Below are positions 18,014 through 26,885 of a stretch of 64,000 nt of DNA, piece by piece (position 1 is the first letter of the stretch; each line of letters begins with the position of its first letter). A model generated the notes under the pieces. The model saw only the letters and a list, made by a program, of their open reading frames with translations, was not told the origin of the DNA and ran no database searches. Origin of the DNA: CAKZQX01 sp034435975 (GTDB lineage Bacteria; Chloroflexota; Chloroflexia; Chloroflexales; Chloroflexaceae); assembly GCA_034435975.1 (NCBI GenBank), contig DAOTWD010000132.1, positions 1-64,000 of the forward strand, given 5' to 3'. Position numbers and translations under genes: made by a program.

Positions 18014-19630
18014 TTATAAATCCAGACGCACCTTCGCACCAAAGCTCTTCTTCTCTTTACTGGTAAAGTAGGTAGCACAGGCCGCATCCAGCAGATCCGG
18101 ATTCAAACTGACAGCCTCCATATTGTACTTGGCAATCGAGATCATCTGGTCAATAATGTCACGCGGCTGGCACATTCGGAACGGACGATTCTCCGGCACA
18201 AACCATTTGGCCACCAGATAGTCCAGCCCGCGATCATCATAGGGCACTTTGCGGATACGGCACATCAGCTTCCAAATTTCGCGCCACTGGGCCTCGGTCG
18301 GGTCAATGATCTCGAACTTGAACTTGATCCGCCGGAGCAACGCTTCGTCGCCGAGGTCAGAGGGATGCAGATTGGTAGAGAACATTATCAGTTGATCGAA
18401 GGGAATTTGGAGCTTCTTGCCCGTCACAGTCGTGAGAAAGTCATACCGCTTTTCCAGAGGGACGATCCAGCGGTTCAACAGGTCAAAAACACGTACTTTT
18501 TGTCGCCCAAAGTCGTCTATCAGAAAGATACCGCCATTGGCCTTCATCTGGAACGGTGCTTCGTAGATTTTCGAGGTCTCGTTATAAATCAGATCCAGCG
18601 CCTCCAGTGTCAGTTCACCGCCGGTAATAACGACCGGGCGATTGATCTGGATCCAGCGTCGATCGTATTCAAGATCGTCGGGCAGAGGCGTTTTGCAGGG
18701 TTCATGGACGATGGCGTCATACATTTTGATGATCGCGCCATCGGCTTCAATCGTATAGGGAATAAAGATCGCATCACCCATCAGATGCGTAATACGTTCA
18801 GCAATACTGGTTTTGCCGTTGCCAGGGTAGCCATACAGCATCACTGAGGCACCCGAGTTGACGGCTGGCCCGACCCAGTTCAGGATCGAATCATCAATGA
18901 TCAGATCGGCAAATGCTTCGCGAATATTGCGTCGGGTTACAACCACATTCTTGATGGTCTGGATTTTTACTGACTCGATCCAGGTATTCAGCGGCACCGG
19001 GCACGGGCCGGCATACTGGGTCTTGAGCAGGGCATCGTTGGCAGCCTGAATGCCCCGTGAGGTCAGAATATACTCGTAGTTGATGTCACCATACCCTCGT
19101 TGCCCGACGATGTCAATGTATTCAAGATTACGCAAATCAGCAATGATCGGCTCAATAATGCGGTAGAAGAGCCTGAGTTCCTCGGCCATTTCGGCTCCGG
19201 TCGAACGGCCTTTGTTATAGAGAACCCGCAGGAATTGCTCGGTGAGCAGCGTGCGGTTCAGCCCGGTCTCCTCGATGGTTGTGGGCATCGGAGGAATAAA
19301 CGAGTTGCTTAACGTGGGGCGCGATTCCTCTTCCGATGGGGGTGGATCGCCCAGATTGCGCACGCTACGCACGTCAATACCGTTCCGTTGGGCATCGGCA
19401 ATCAGGCGTTCCAGGTCTTCTTTGTGAAATTGCAAGTGCAGCAGCGCATCGGTGTCGCCAGCAGCAGTCGCTTCTTTGATGCAGGCATAGACCGCACGGG
19501 CCACCGTATATTTCACTCCATCCACATACAGGTGATGCAGGTACTCTTGATTGCGAACATAACAATCACGTGAATGGTCTTTTTTAGCCAGCATTTCCTC
19601 ATACGATTTCTGGTCGAGCAGATAACGCAT
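18014..19630 (-). CDS. AAA+ ATPase with N-terminal winged-helix region
   Basis: A 538-residue cytoplasmic ATPase. Residues 120-200 look like a winged helix (LTEQFLRVLYNKGRSTGAEM, ILTSRGIQAANDAL). The AAA+ core has Walker A GYPGNGKTS at 267-275 and Walker B GIFLIDDFGRQ at 367-377. A sensor-1 region (IMFSTNLHPSDL) and the arginine-bearing ALLRRIKFKFEI follow. The distribution and function of this subgroup are unclear to me; similar proteins are often annotated only as AAA ATPases. The ATG at 19630 follows GGAGGG; the open frame continues 92 codons upstream but with non-protein-like sequence. It is divergent from the methyltransferase gene across a 279-bp spacer in which I see no distinct element. 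Confidence 0.85.
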   Translation of the reverse strand: MRYLLDQKSYEEMLAKKDHSRDCYVRNQEYLHHLYVDGVKYTVARAVYACIKEATAAGDTDALLHLQFHKEDLERLIADAQRNGIDVRSVRNLGDPPPSEEESRPTLSNSFIPPMPTTIEETGLNRTLLTEQFLRVLYNKGRSTGAEMAEELRLFYRIIEPIIADLRNLEYIDIVGQRGYGDINYEYILTSRGIQAANDALLKTQYAGPCPVPLNTWIESVKIQTIKNVVVTRRNIREAFADLIIDDSILNWVGPAVNSGASVMLYGYPGNGKTSIAERITHLMGDAIFIPYTIEADGAIIKMYDAIVHEPCKTPLPDDLEYDRRWIQINRPVVITGGELTLEALDLIYNETSKIYEAPFQMKANGGIFLIDDFGRQKVRVFDLLNRWIVPLEKRYDFLTTVTGKKLQIPFDQLIMFSTNLHPSDLGDEALLRRIKFKFEIIDPTEAQWREIWKLMCRIRKVPYDDRGLDYLVAKWFVPENRPFRMCQPRDIIDQMISIAKYNMEAVSLNPDLLDAACATYFTSKEKKSFGAKVRLDL

Positions 19631-19909
19631 ACCGAGTAACCCTCCAGATAGACAGTAGATTGGGTGTAAGATTCTTGTAATGGTAGTATCCAGGTTAAAT
19701 AGTGCCGACAGAACCTGTAAGCAGTATAACGCTCTGCTACAGCGGTGCATATAGTGCGTTAGTCCTACCTGCCCCCATGACTTTAAGGTCTGGGAGCAAC
19801 GGTGTGGTTCGAGTTGTCCGGTAGCCCGGTAGGCACCGCCGCATAGCATCCTGGTATTGCCGTTCAGTGGCGGTACCGGCCGGGAAAGAAGATACGCTTT
19901 GCTCAATCA

Positions 19910-21064
19910 ATGTTGAGAACCACGAACGACCGGATTCGTGGTGTGAGAGACATCGGGAAGACTATGCTGACTGAAGAAAAACCGGGTGCCGAGGCGGATG
20001 AACCGTGGCACTTGAATGCGGCGCTCCTGCTGGAGCGCCTGCGGCAACTGACAGCATGCGCTGCGCTGCCAGCGCTACGCCAGGCCGTTCTTACGCTCAA
20101 ACAGGATCTCGCCCAGGCCGACCATCACCTGCATGCACAGAATGCCACCGAGACGCTGGTCACCTGTCGTCCCGCGCATATACTGGCCGATCTGGAGCAA
20201 ATCGCCGCCGCGCAAACGCTGGAACGGGCGCAGTATTACGTTGAGCGGCTGATCAAGAGTATAACCGAGGTCAGGACGAGTGCGATCAACGACATCAACC
20301 TCAATCGCTGGAAAGAATATGACGACATTCTGACCGATAGCCTGTGGCTGATCGACCGTCGTGACAACTCCGGGGTGCATAGCGCTGGCTACTGGGGCAA
20401 TTTTATCCCCCAGATCCCGCATCAGATGCTGCGCCGCTATACCCGAAAAGGCGACTGGGTGCTGGATCCCTTTGCCGGGTTGGGGACAACGTTGATCGAA
20501 GGACAACGCCTGGGGCGCAACACAATCGGCATTGAGTTACAGGACACAGTTGCCAGCCAGGCGCGGGCGTTGCTGGCACAGGAGCCAAACCGCCATGAGG
20601 TCGTCAGTGCAGTGATCACTGGTGACAGCACGCAGATCGATTATCAAGCCATCCTGCAGCATTATGGACAGACGTCGGTGCAACTGGTGCTGATGCATCC
20701 GCCCTATTTCGACATTATCAAATTTAGCGCAAACCCACGCGATCTCTCCAATGCGCCCTCAGTGGCGGTGTTTTTGTCCATGATCGGCGAGGTGGTAGAC
20801 CATGTTGCACCGATACTCGACCGGGGGCGCTATCTGGCGCTGGTGATTGGCGATAAATATGCGCAGGGGGAGTGGATTCCGCTTGGGTTTCAGACCATGA
20901 ACGAGGTGGTGCAGCGTGGATTTACCCTGAAAAGCATTATTGTCAAAAACTTTGAGTCCACCACCGGCAAGCGTCATCAGAAAGAGCTATGGCGCTATCG
21001 GGCGCTGGTGGGCGGGTTTTATATTTTCAAGCATGAATATATCTTTGTGTTGTGCAAGCAGTAG
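19910..21064 (+). CDS. DNA methyltransferase (N4-cytosine/N6-adenine type), apparently orphan
   Basis: SAM-dependent amino-methyltransferase of 384 residues. SAM motif I is DPFAGLGTTLIEGQR at 186-200, preceded by GNFIPQIPHQML. The catalytic motif IV is HPPYFD at 263-268, a variant of D/S/N-PPY. The order motif I then IV, after a roughly 150-residue helical N-terminal region, differs from the common beta-class order. No restriction endonuclease or specificity subunit is next to it, so it looks like an orphan modification enzyme. Its target could also be another nucleic acid. An internal ATG at 19964 is an alternative start. The AAA+ gene is divergent from it. Confidence 0.8.
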   Translation: MLRTTNDRIRGVRDIGKTMLTEEKPGAEADEPWHLNAALLLERLRQLTACAALPALRQAVLTLKQDLAQADHHLHAQNATETLVTCRPAHILADLEQIAAAQTLERAQYYVERLIKSITEVRTSAINDINLNRWKEYDDILTDSLWLIDRRDNSGVHSAGYWGNFIPQIPHQMLRRYTRKGDWVLDPFAGLGTTLIEGQRLGRNTIGIELQDTVASQARALLAQEPNRHEVVSAVITGDSTQIDYQAILQHYGQTSVQLVLMHPPYFDIIKFSANPRDLSNAPSVAVFLSMIGEVVDHVAPILDRGRYLALVIGDKYAQGEWIPLGFQTMNEVVQRGFTLKSIIVKNFESTTGKRHQKELWRYRALVGGFYIFKHEYIFVLCKQ

Positions 21065-21227
21065 CTCTGGATTGAGCGGAGCGGAGCCGAAGAGCTGAGG
21101 GAAAACGTCAGCACAAAAGCTTATTCTGGGCGACATCGAAGGACGGTTTGTTCCGGCAACCGCCGAACCCAGGTAAAGTAATTGCTTCATAGCATAATCA
21201 TGTCCGCGATGGAGCCGATATTCATAG

Positions 21228-22202
21228 CTATTCTTGCAGTGTAAGAATGTAGTGCCACCAGTTATGCCGAATACCATCGGTCTCACCAGCCACACGCGGC
21301 AGATGATTGAGCCACCAGCAGTGGTGCAGCCGCGTGTCACCGCCGCCCCACTCATCACAGCGCATCAGGCGTGGGGGGCCAGCCAGGTCAGGAAAGCGAT
21401 ACCAGGTGTCGGCGCGACTGAGAACGGGGCGCGGGTTCCCCCAGTCGTAGTCACGCAGGCTGTTAGGGGCAAAGTGTACATTACCGCATTCGGCCTGGCC
21501 AGGCATATCACGCTCAAAGCGGGTAAAGCGGGCCCACAGGTTGCGCTCGTCGGAGTGCTGGCGATACACGTGACTCATAATCGACTCAACGCGGTGCCCA
21601 AAGTTCTCAAGCATACAGCCCACATCACGTTCATAGTTGAAGCCCATTAGCACAAAGCGCCGCCGGCAGTGACTGGTGGCCGGTACTGGCGGTGAGTTGC
21701 ACCAGAACGCACCATTGCCAGCCATGGTACTCTCGTAGTAGCCAGCGTAGGGGAAGGCAAACAACCAGACTTCATCTATCTGACGACGTTCGATCTTGTC
21801 GATCAGCTCAAACTCGTCTAGCAACCGCCCATAGTCAACAGCGTCAGGCGTATGACAGCCACGGCCCTGCTGCCAGCAGCGCAGATAGCCGGCGTCATCG
21901 TAGCAAAAGCCATCCTGCTTGATGGGATAGCCATCGACCACAATGCGCTCCACAATCACATACTGCGCCAGGCCACCACTGCACGCCCGCAGATCGGCAA
22001 TATATTGTCGTGCCAGTTGCTCCGGGTCGTGCCAGCGCATATAGTCACTGAGTGGTTGACCACCGACGATTTCAAGCCGGGGGTTGTGAACGATCATACT
22101 CACACGCAGGTGGTACGGTGGCAGCGTCGTTGGACGTTCGTCGGCTAACGGTGCCGAAAATTGATCCGGGTTGCGCAGATGGCGCAAGAAGTGTTGGAGC
22201 AT
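21228..22202 (-). CDS. Conserved hypothetical protein downstream of gatD
   Basis: A 324-residue protein without a recognised family name. It is rich in Trp, Tyr, His and Cys. Distinctive stretches are LFAFPYAGYYESTMAGNGAF, FVLMGFNYERDVGCMLENFG and ESIMSHVYRQ. The spaced His, Asp and Cys residues suggest a metal-binding or hydrolytic fold, but that is a guess. No signal peptide or membrane helix is visible. It begins 12 bases after the gatD stop on the same strand, so the two are probably co-transcribed. Confidence 0.75.
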   Translation of the reverse strand: MLQHFLRHLRNPDQFSAPLADERPTTLPPYHLRVSMIVHNPRLEIVGGQPLSDYMRWHDPEQLARQYIADLRACSGGLAQYVIVERIVVDGYPIKQDGFCYDDAGYLRCWQQGRGCHTPDAVDYGRLLDEFELIDKIERRQIDEVWLFAFPYAGYYESTMAGNGAFWCNSPPVPATSHCRRRFVLMGFNYERDVGCMLENFGHRVESIMSHVYRQHSDERNLWARFTRFERDMPGQAECGNVHFAPNSLRDYDWGNPRPVLSRADTWYRFPDLAGPPRLMRCDEWGGGDTRLHHCWWLNHLPRVAGETDGIRHNWWHYILTLQE

Positions 22203-22214
22203 CGCGTGTCTCCT

Positions 22215-22982
22215 CTATCGTAGCAGCAAGCGCTCCACCATAGTGCGCTGCGCGTGCAGCTCCAGCCTGTCATCCAGGGCTGACAACGTCACCGCGCTAC
22301 CATAGCGTCGCCGTAGCGCGGCCCGCAGCAGGTGATCAGCCAGTTGCGGGTTTTTGGGCAACAGCGAGCCGTGCAGGTAACAGCCGATCGTATTGCGATA
22401 GACCGTGCCGCCGGTTTTGTCTTCCCCGTTATCACCATACCCCACCAGCACCTGCCCTAGCGAGCGGGCGCGAGGCCCATGATAGGTGCGCCCGCTATGA
22501 TTCTCAAACCCGACCAGGCGAGTGACCCTGGCGGGTTGCTCCTCATCCAGGGCTGCCTCAATCACAATATTGCCAATCAGCCGCTTTTTGCCGCCAACCG
22601 TATACACATCCAGCACACCTACCCCCGGCAAGCGTTCGCCAGTATGGGTCAAAAAATAGTGGCCCAACAACTGATAGCCGCCGCAGATTGCTAACAGCGC
22701 CAGACCATCCTCAATCGCCCGGCACAACCCCGCACTCTGGCGGTGCAAAAAATCGTCGGCAATGAGCGCCTGCCCGCTGTCCTGTCCGCCGCCAAAGAAC
22801 GCCAGGTCAAACGCCGACCAGTCAACCTGATCACCCACGCTTATGGGTATGACGTCGAGCTGAATACCACGCCAGGCACAACGCTGTACCAGTGCGATAA
22901 TGTTGCCCCGATCACCATAGATCGACATATGATCGGGATAGAGATAGGCCAGTCGTAAGGCGGGTGTATTCATGGTACTCAT
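22215..22982 (-). CDS. gatD: Lipid II isoglutaminyl synthase, glutamine amidotransferase subunit GatD
   Basis: Class I glutamine amidotransferase of the CobB/CobQ type. GatD supplies ammonia to MurT, which amidates the D-Glu of lipid II. The 255 residues contain LYPDHMSIYGDRGNI at the N-terminus, the GGGQD motif (64-68), the nucleophile in ICGGYQLLGHY (Cys100), and the catalytic His in CYLHGSLLPKNP. GFENHSGRT is also typical. MurT is normally adjacent and co-transcribed; here no Mur-ligase gene is next to it and a gene of unknown function takes the downstream place. A second in-frame ATG lies three codons in. Confidence 0.88.
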   Translation of the reverse strand: MSTMNTPALRLAYLYPDHMSIYGDRGNIIALVQRCAWRGIQLDVIPISVGDQVDWSAFDLAFFGGGQDSGQALIADDFLHRQSAGLCRAIEDGLALLAICGGYQLLGHYFLTHTGERLPGVGVLDVYTVGGKKRLIGNIVIEAALDEEQPARVTRLVGFENHSGRTYHGPRARSLGQVLVGYGDNGEDKTGGTVYRNTIGCYLHGSLLPKNPQLADHLLRAALRRRYGSAVTLSALDDRLELHAQRTMVERLLLR

Positions 22983-23882
22983 GGTTACGGTATCGAATAT
23001 AAACGGAGGAAGACCGTTGTACCTGTGCTGGCTCTGGCAGGCTGCTGAAACGGCTTTTGGAACGAGAGCCGGGAAGCCATCTGCTCCCAGCGTGCGTGAT
23101 GGCTAACTACAACTGTAGGCGAACAAGATGGCCGGTTCACGCGACTGGCTGACTCCGGTTAAAATTACAGGACTTACGCGGTCGTTCATCACCAACTGGT
23201 TTTCGCCTTCGGCAGAGCGGTACTTTTGCTGTTTTTGGTTCCACATTTTCGCCGAAGGCGAAAATGTGGAACCAGTCTGTTCCATGCTGCCGCAGGCGTA
23301 GAAGGACGTTGGATGCAAGCCACTGCGTAAGTCCTGTTAAAATTAATGACATTTCTCTTATGCACATAAAATACGTGCTGGGAACTTCCCTCGTGGATGA
23401 CTGACCCGCCAGAGGCAGCATAGCGCCGGCGGCATCCACATTATTATTACTATTATATAGCAATCGTATCCCAATAGTACAGCGAAGTCTTGGCTTGAGC
23501 CTGGACTCCAGTTTTTACGACTCTCGATTGGTTTACTGCTGGCGGTAACGCTGGCATTACTCTGTTCGTGGGCCTACATGAAGGAGGTCAGAGCTGATAG
23601 CCGGTGCGAACGGGTGTTGAACGGGCCGCGGCAGCCCGGCAGCAAACCGGGGCCGCACGTCAGCGGGCCACCGTCCTCGATGTACACCCGGCGACGATCA
23701 AGTTAGGAACTATGCCGCCTGCGCGAAAGATAAAGCGCAGCTTAACTTCGGGTTGTTATACATCAACTCTACTCGGACGACGGAATGGTAAAATAGTGAC
23801 GATTGGTGCAATGAATCTTACATATATGTTTATGTCTCACATTTGTACCAAAAAATCAGATTGCCATATCTGGGAGGGTATA
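22983..23882. other. Long intergenic region between gatD and the activase operon
   Basis: About 900 bp with the MITE at 23167-23337 as the only clear element. The reading frame of the activase stays open back to 23604, but its translation there (Arg/Ala/Gln-rich, then unlike the family) gives no sign of coding. A promoter for the activase operon is expected between 23700 and 23870, where the sequence becomes AT-rich. Confidence 0.5.
23167..23337. mobile_element. MITE-like element, 171 bp, with terminal inverted repeats and 7-bp target duplication
   Basis: The ends are inverted: ACAGGACTTACGCGGT on the left, and ACAGGACTTACGCAGTG read inward from the right. They are flanked by identical 7-bp direct repeats TAAAATT at 23160-23166 and 23338-23344. 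The interior holds a long perfect palindrome (GGTTCCACATTTTCGCC and its complement) at about 23239-23275. No transposase frame is present. The terminal sequence looks like ends of IS elements and suggests mobilisation by a transposase elsewhere; the IS family is not assigned. Confidence 0.85.
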
Positions 23883-26800
23883 GTGCAAGGTATCTATTTA
23901 GGTATTGATATTGGCTCGACCACCGTGAAAGCGGTTGCGCTGGATTGCTCACGGACGCTGCTGGCGCACTGTTATTTACGCTCTAAGGGTCAACCACGCC
24001 AGACGGTGCTGCGAGCGGTTGAACATCTGGCCAGAACCGTTGATCTGTCACGTATTCTCGGTGTGGGGTTGACCGGTTCGGGCGGGGAACCGGTGGCCCG
24101 GTTGATCGGCGGCAACCATGTCAACGAACTGGTGGCTCAGACACGGGCAGTGGGTGAGTTTCACCCCGAAGCGCGCACGGTGATTGAAATTGGCGGGCAG
24201 GATAGTAAATTCCTCTCGCTGGAGTGGGACGCGAAAAGTGGCCGAATGATCCTGGTGGACTTTGCGATGAATACGCTGTGTGCAGCGGGCACCGGTTCCT
24301 TTCTTGATCAGCAGGCCGAGCGGCTCAACATCTCTATTGAAACCGAGTTTGCGGAACTGGCGGTACAGTCTACCAGTCCCGCCCGTATCGCCGGGCGCTG
24401 CACCGTCTTCGCCAAATCTGACATGATCCATCTGCAACAAAAAGGCACACCGTTGCCCGATATTCTGGCCGGGCTGTGTATGGCGCTCGCACGGAACTTC
24501 AAAAGTGTGATCGGCAAAGGAAAATCGTTTACACCGCCTATTCTGTTCCAGGGTGGTGTTGCCTATAATGCGGGTGTGGTACGCGCCTTTGAGCGCGTCC
24601 TCGATCTTGAACCAGGGCAGTTGATCGTGCCCCAGCATCACCAGTTGATGGCCGCACTCGGCACCGCGTTTGTGGCGATGGATGAGGACGAAGCCGGGCA
24701 ATTACCGGCATTCTGTGGCTTCGAGCCGCTGGCCGAGTACCTGCGTACAGGGCGCCACGAGCGCAAGAGTATGCCCTCACTGGCTGGCAGTGGTCGCCAA
24801 CCGACAACAACACTGCCGCCAACGGTTGCCCACCAGACACCATCACCTATGCGCATCCCGGTCTACATGGGTATTGATGTCGGCTCGATCAGCACCAATG
24901 TGGTCTTGATCGACTCGCATGCGCAGGTCGTTGCGCGGCGTTATGTGCACACTGCCGGTAAACCACTAGAAGCCGTGCGCCGTGCGCTGCTTGAGATCAA
25001 GGCCGAAGTGGGCGCAGAGGTGGAGGTGCTGGGTGTTGGCACGACCGGCTCCGGGCGATACCTGACCGCCGATTTTGTGGGTGGCGATGTGGTGCGCAAT
25101 GAGATTACCGCTCAGGCCCGCGCTGCGACCGCGCTTGACCCGACCGTCGATACGGTGTTTGAGATTGGTGGCCAGGACAGCAAGTATATCAGCCTGAATA
25201 ACGGGGCAGTGGTTGATTTTGCGATGAACAACGCCTGCGCCGCCGGTACCGGCTCCTTTCTGGAAGAGCAGGCCGATCGTCTGAAGATCAGCATCGAGGA
25301 AGACTTCAGCCGGCTGGCACTGGATGCTGAAAGACCGACCTGCCTCGGTGAGCGCTGCACCGTCTTTATGGAGTCGGACATTGTGCATCACCAGCAGCAA
25401 GGCGCAAAGGTAGACGAACTGACGGCTGGCCTGGCGTATGCAATTGCGCAGAACTATCTGAACCGCGTGGTCAACGGGCGGGCAATTGGCAAGAACATCT
25501 TCTTTCAAGGCGGCGTGGCCTGGAATCAGAGTGTGGTCGCCGCATTCGAGACGCTGACGAAGCGCAAGATTACGGTGCCGCCGCACCACGATGTTACGGG
25601 CGCGATTGGCGCGGCGATTCTGGCGATGGAAACATTGACCGAGCGGCAGCGTGATGGCACGGTGCCACCAACACGGTTCAAGGGCTTTGACCTGGGCGAC
25701 CGACATTATCAGTCAACGGTGTTTGAATGTAAGGCCTGCCCGAACCTGTGCGAGGTGAACAAGGTCGTGATTGCCAATGAGCCACCTCTTTTCTATGGTG
25801 CCCGCTGCGACCGTTTTGAGGAAGCCGGACGTACCCGTGCATCGACGAGCAGCGCTATTCCTGATCTGTTTGCCGAGCGTAACCGGTTCCTGCTGGGTGA
25901 CTATGTGCCACCAGAGGGGCCGCGCAACGGGCGGCCCCGTGTGGCGATCCCACGTGCGCTGATTTTCTACGATCTGTTTCCCTACTGGCGGGCGTTCTTC
26001 AACGACCTCAATATCGAGATTGTTCTCTCTGAGGCCACCAATCCCCATATTGCAAAGCAGACGCTGGAGCTGGCGACCGCGGAGGCCTGCTATCCGGCCA
26101 AACTGATGTACGGCCATGTTGCGAGCTTGCTGGACAAGGGTGCTGACTTTATGTTCTTGCCCAACATTGTCAATCGTGAAAATGTGGCTCCCGGCCAGGC
26201 CGAAAACAACTACTGTCCCTATATTCCAGCCATGGGCTGTCTGGTCAGTGCCACGATCGACATTGCTGCCGCCGGTTGCCGCACGTTAAGCTTTCCCTTG
26301 CATATGTTGTGGCGTACAGCACGGGATCACGAACTCAAGGAACTGAGCAAACAACTTGGTATGCCCCATAAACGTATCATCCAGGCCAGCCGCGTCGCAG
26401 AAACCGCCCAGCGCGAATTCTACGCCAGCATTCGCCGCCGTGGGCGCGAGGTGCTGGCGGATTTGCCGCCCGATCAGCCGGCGGCGGTCATTGTGGGCCG
26501 TCCATATAATGTGTGCGACCTGAGCGTATGCCAGGATCTGCCCTTCAAGCTGCGCAAGCTGGGCATCTTGCCCATTCCAATGGACTATCTGCCGCTCGAA
26601 ACCGCCAATCTGTCCGAACATTATCAGGACATGTTCTGGCGCGGTGGGCAGGATATTCTGTCTGCGGCACTGCTGATAGCAGATGACCCGCGCTTGCAGG
26701 CAATCTATATGACCAGCTTTAATTGTGGCCCGGACTCGTTTATTCTGAGCTTCTTCCGTAATCTTATGGGCAACAAGCCCTTCCTGGAACTGGAGATGGA

Positions 26801-26885
26801 TGAACATACGGCTGACGCTGGTGTTATTACCCGTTGTGAGGCGTTCTTTGAGAGCCTGGCGATGGGCAAGGAGGTGGTAGCATGA
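23883..26885 (+). CDS. CoA-substrate dehydratase/reductase activase (BadF/BcrA/HgdC family), two activase domains
   Basis: ATP-driven electron activator of the family that powers 2-hydroxyacyl-CoA dehydratases and benzoyl-CoA reductases. Two tandem ASKHA activase domains are visible. The first has GIDIGSTTVKAV, GGQDSKFLSL, CAAGTGSFLDQQAERL and GRCTVFAKSD. The second (from about 325) has GIDVGSISTNVV, GGQDSKYISL, CAAGTGSFLEEQADRL and ERCTVFMESD. Each has the two cysteines that bind the bridging 4Fe-4S cluster in HgdC. A C-terminal DUF2229-like region follows with KACPNLCEVNK and GRPYNVCDLSVC. I choose GTG 23883, directly after GGGAGGGTATA, because IYLGIDIGSTT is the family N-terminus. It overlaps the next gene by four bases (ATGA). 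The true substrate protein is unknown. Confidence 0.88.
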   Translation: MQGIYLGIDIGSTTVKAVALDCSRTLLAHCYLRSKGQPRQTVLRAVEHLARTVDLSRILGVGLTGSGGEPVARLIGGNHVNELVAQTRAVGEFHPEARTVIEIGGQDSKFLSLEWDAKSGRMILVDFAMNTLCAAGTGSFLDQQAERLNISIETEFAELAVQSTSPARIAGRCTVFAKSDMIHLQQKGTPLPDILAGLCMALARNFKSVIGKGKSFTPPILFQGGVAYNAGVVRAFERVLDLEPGQLIVPQHHQLMAALGTAFVAMDEDEAGQLPAFCGFEPLAEYLRTGRHERKSMPSLAGSGRQPTTTLPPTVAHQTPSPMRIPVYMGIDVGSISTNVVLIDSHAQVVARRYVHTAGKPLEAVRRALLEIKAEVGAEVEVLGVGTTGSGRYLTADFVGGDVVRNEITAQARAATALDPTVDTVFEIGGQDSKYISLNNGAVVDFAMNNACAAGTGSFLEEQADRLKISIEEDFSRLALDAERPTCLGERCTVFMESDIVHHQQQGAKVDELTAGLAYAIAQNYLNRVVNGRAIGKNIFFQGGVAWNQSVVAAFETLTKRKITVPPHHDVTGAIGAAILAMETLTERQRDGTVPPTRFKGFDLGDRHYQSTVFECKACPNLCEVNKVVIANEPPLFYGARCDRFEEAGRTRASTSSAIPDLFAERNRFLLGDYVPPEGPRNGRPRVAIPRALIFYDLFPYWRAFFNDLNIEIVLSEATNPHIAKQTLELATAEACYPAKLMYGHVASLLDKGADFMFLPNIVNRENVAPGQAENNYCPYIPAMGCLVSATIDIAAAGCRTLSFPLHMLWRTARDHELKELSKQLGMPHKRIIQASRVAETAQREFYASIRRRGREVLADLPPDQPAAVIVGRPYNVCDLSVCQDLPFKLRKLGILPIPMDYLPLETANLSEHYQDMFWRGGQDILSAALLIADDPRLQAIYMTSFNCGPDSFILSFFRNLMGNKPFLELEMDEHTADAGVITRCEAFFESLAMGKEVVA

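Noticed and set aside
19631..19906. 92-codon N-terminal extension of the AAA+ ATPase
   Set aside because: Cys/Leu-rich, not conserved-looking; ATG 19630 has GGAGGG upstream.
23604..23882. N-terminal extension of the activase
   Set aside because: Translation is Arg/Ala/Gln-rich and unlike the family; GTG 23883 has a strong ribosome site and gives the canonical start.
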